Shown piece by piece: positions 40,485 through 40,952 of a stretch of DNA of 40,952 bases (within the stretch, counting starts at the first letter, position 1; every line of letters starts with the position of its first letter). The stretch lies in assembly GCA_022843625.1 (NCBI GenBank), contig JALHNH010000037.1:29826-70777 (forward strand), read 5' to 3'. The stretch comes from Bryobacter sp. (GTDB lineage Bacteria; Acidobacteriota; Terriglobia; Bryobacterales; Bryobacteraceae). The notes under the pieces are model-generated. The model was not told where the DNA came from, searched no databases, and saw nothing but the letters and a program-made list of their open reading frames with translations. Made by a program: the position numbers and the translations under genes.

Positions 40485-40952
40485 ATGGATTTCCGTTTTT
40501 CGTTCCTAGCCATCCTTCTGCTCTCATTCAACCTCTCTGCCCAGGTGCCAACCATTCGCACCTTCATCGGCAACGGCAGAACTGACACCCCTGACATGTT
40601 GTCAGCCGTTAGGGGCATCGATGTTTCCAGCTACGCACTTTCTCCTCTCGGGGTTAGCGTAGATCAGGCCGGCAACGTATCGATCGGCACCGGGAATGTC
40701 ATTCGAGTAACCTCTGCTGCCCGCTTTTTATATGCAGTTCCGGGTACCGTTCTTGTCGCAGAGACGGTCGCCACCAGCCCAATCGGTACGGTCATCGCTG
40801 CCAGAAAGACCAGCCCTTGTTTTATCCGAGCCAATCCGCCGATTCTTGTTGGTTTCATTTTTAGGGAAACCTTTGGAAATTGCACAGGAGAACCTCAGGA
40901 TTCTGGAGATGGCGGCCCACTCGCCCGCGCTCGTTTCAACAAAATCAGCGGC
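40485..40952 (+). CDS. Secreted NHL-repeat-type protein, 3' part beyond window
   Basis: The frame is open from ATG 40485 to the last base (156 codons). The signal peptide is MDFRFSFLAILLLSFNLSAQ. TFIGNG, then GVSVDQAGNVSIGTGNVIRV and GDGGPLARARFN follow the pattern of acidobacterial NHL repeats, where GNG, GDGGPATxAxLN and GVAVDxxGN recur in each blade. It is therefore probably the first blades of an extracellular propeller. It is divergent from the ECF sigma factor, with 67 nt between starts. Function is unknown. Confidence 0.72.
   Translation, partial: MDFRFSFLAILLLSFNLSAQVPTIRTFIGNGRTDTPDMLSAVRGIDVSSYALSPLGVSVDQAGNVSIGTGNVIRVTSAARFLYAVPGTVLVAETVATSPIGTVIAARKTSPCFIRANPPILVGFIFRETFGNCTGEPQDSGDGGPLARARFNKISG

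Noticed and set aside
40418..40618. N-terminal extension of the ECF sigma factor
   Set aside because: Homologues start at about the ATG at 40417, and the extension runs over the divergent NHL-type gene.
1..40952. CRISPR arrays, tRNA genes, complete insertion sequences or phage genes
   Set aside because: Reading both strands I found no regularly spaced repeats, no tRNA-like cloverleaf, no transposase or integrase, and no phage structural gene.

Overview
The window looks like chromosomal DNA of an Acidobacteriota bacterium, probably near Solibacter/Bryobacter. This is an inference from gene content, not a phylogeny. The supporting content is a secreted DUF1549/DUF1553 plus DUF1501 pair, a PEP-CTERM protein, several Ser/Thr kinases fused to beta-propeller sensors, a TIGR02999-like ECF sigma factor, NHL-type repeats and a high-GC, C-rich plus strand.

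Region 1 (1-8847, minus strand) is a tightly packed run, in transcription order: ftsY, ribD, ribE, a multi-pass membrane protein, a membrane-anchored His-rich YtkA-like protein, a PAS/degenerate-GGDEF/EAL phosphodiesterase and an acetoacetyl-CoA synthetase that runs off the left edge with only its last residues missing. Region 2 (8888-16720, plus) is a six-gene operon with 4-nt start/stop overlaps: methyltransferase, GT2 glycosyltransferase, GT-C-like membrane protein, TIG-repeat lipoprotein, second GT-C-like protein, and a fusion of a serine beta-lactamase/PBP-like domain with a VanX-like D-Ala-D-Ala dipeptidase. It probably assembles or remodels a cell-surface glycan. An MFS transporter converges on it.

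Region 3 (17916-18930) has no long protein gene but is rich in RNA. RNase P RNA (rnpB) lies on the minus strand. Facing it is a promoter-driven transcript of about 210 nt carrying a 17-codon ORF and a 16-nt stretch able to pair with the whole 16S anti-Shine-Dalgarno tail. The two share one bidirectional terminator. Region 4 (18931-23664) holds the PEP-CTERM gene and the DUF1549/1553-DUF1501 pair.

Region 5 (23.7-33.5 kb) is an accessory island: two intact toxin-antitoxin pairs, two large tandem Ser/Thr kinases sharing a 912-bp kinase module, a 39-codon stump of a third kinase, wrecks of DUF433 and HigBA systems, an alkylsulfatase-like metallo-hydrolase, and an AbrB-VapC pair whose toxin has an in-frame TGA.

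Region 6 (33.5-40.95 kb) holds a beta-propeller/phosphoesterase exoprotein, a zinc-ribbon membrane protein, a periplasmic-propeller receptor kinase with a cytoplasmic Hanks-type domain, a convergent ECF sigma factor and a divergent NHL-repeat exoprotein cut by the right edge. Six transcription units have a TANNNT -10 box exactly 6 nt before the start codon and two more have 7 nt, suggesting that leaderless mRNAs are common in this organism.
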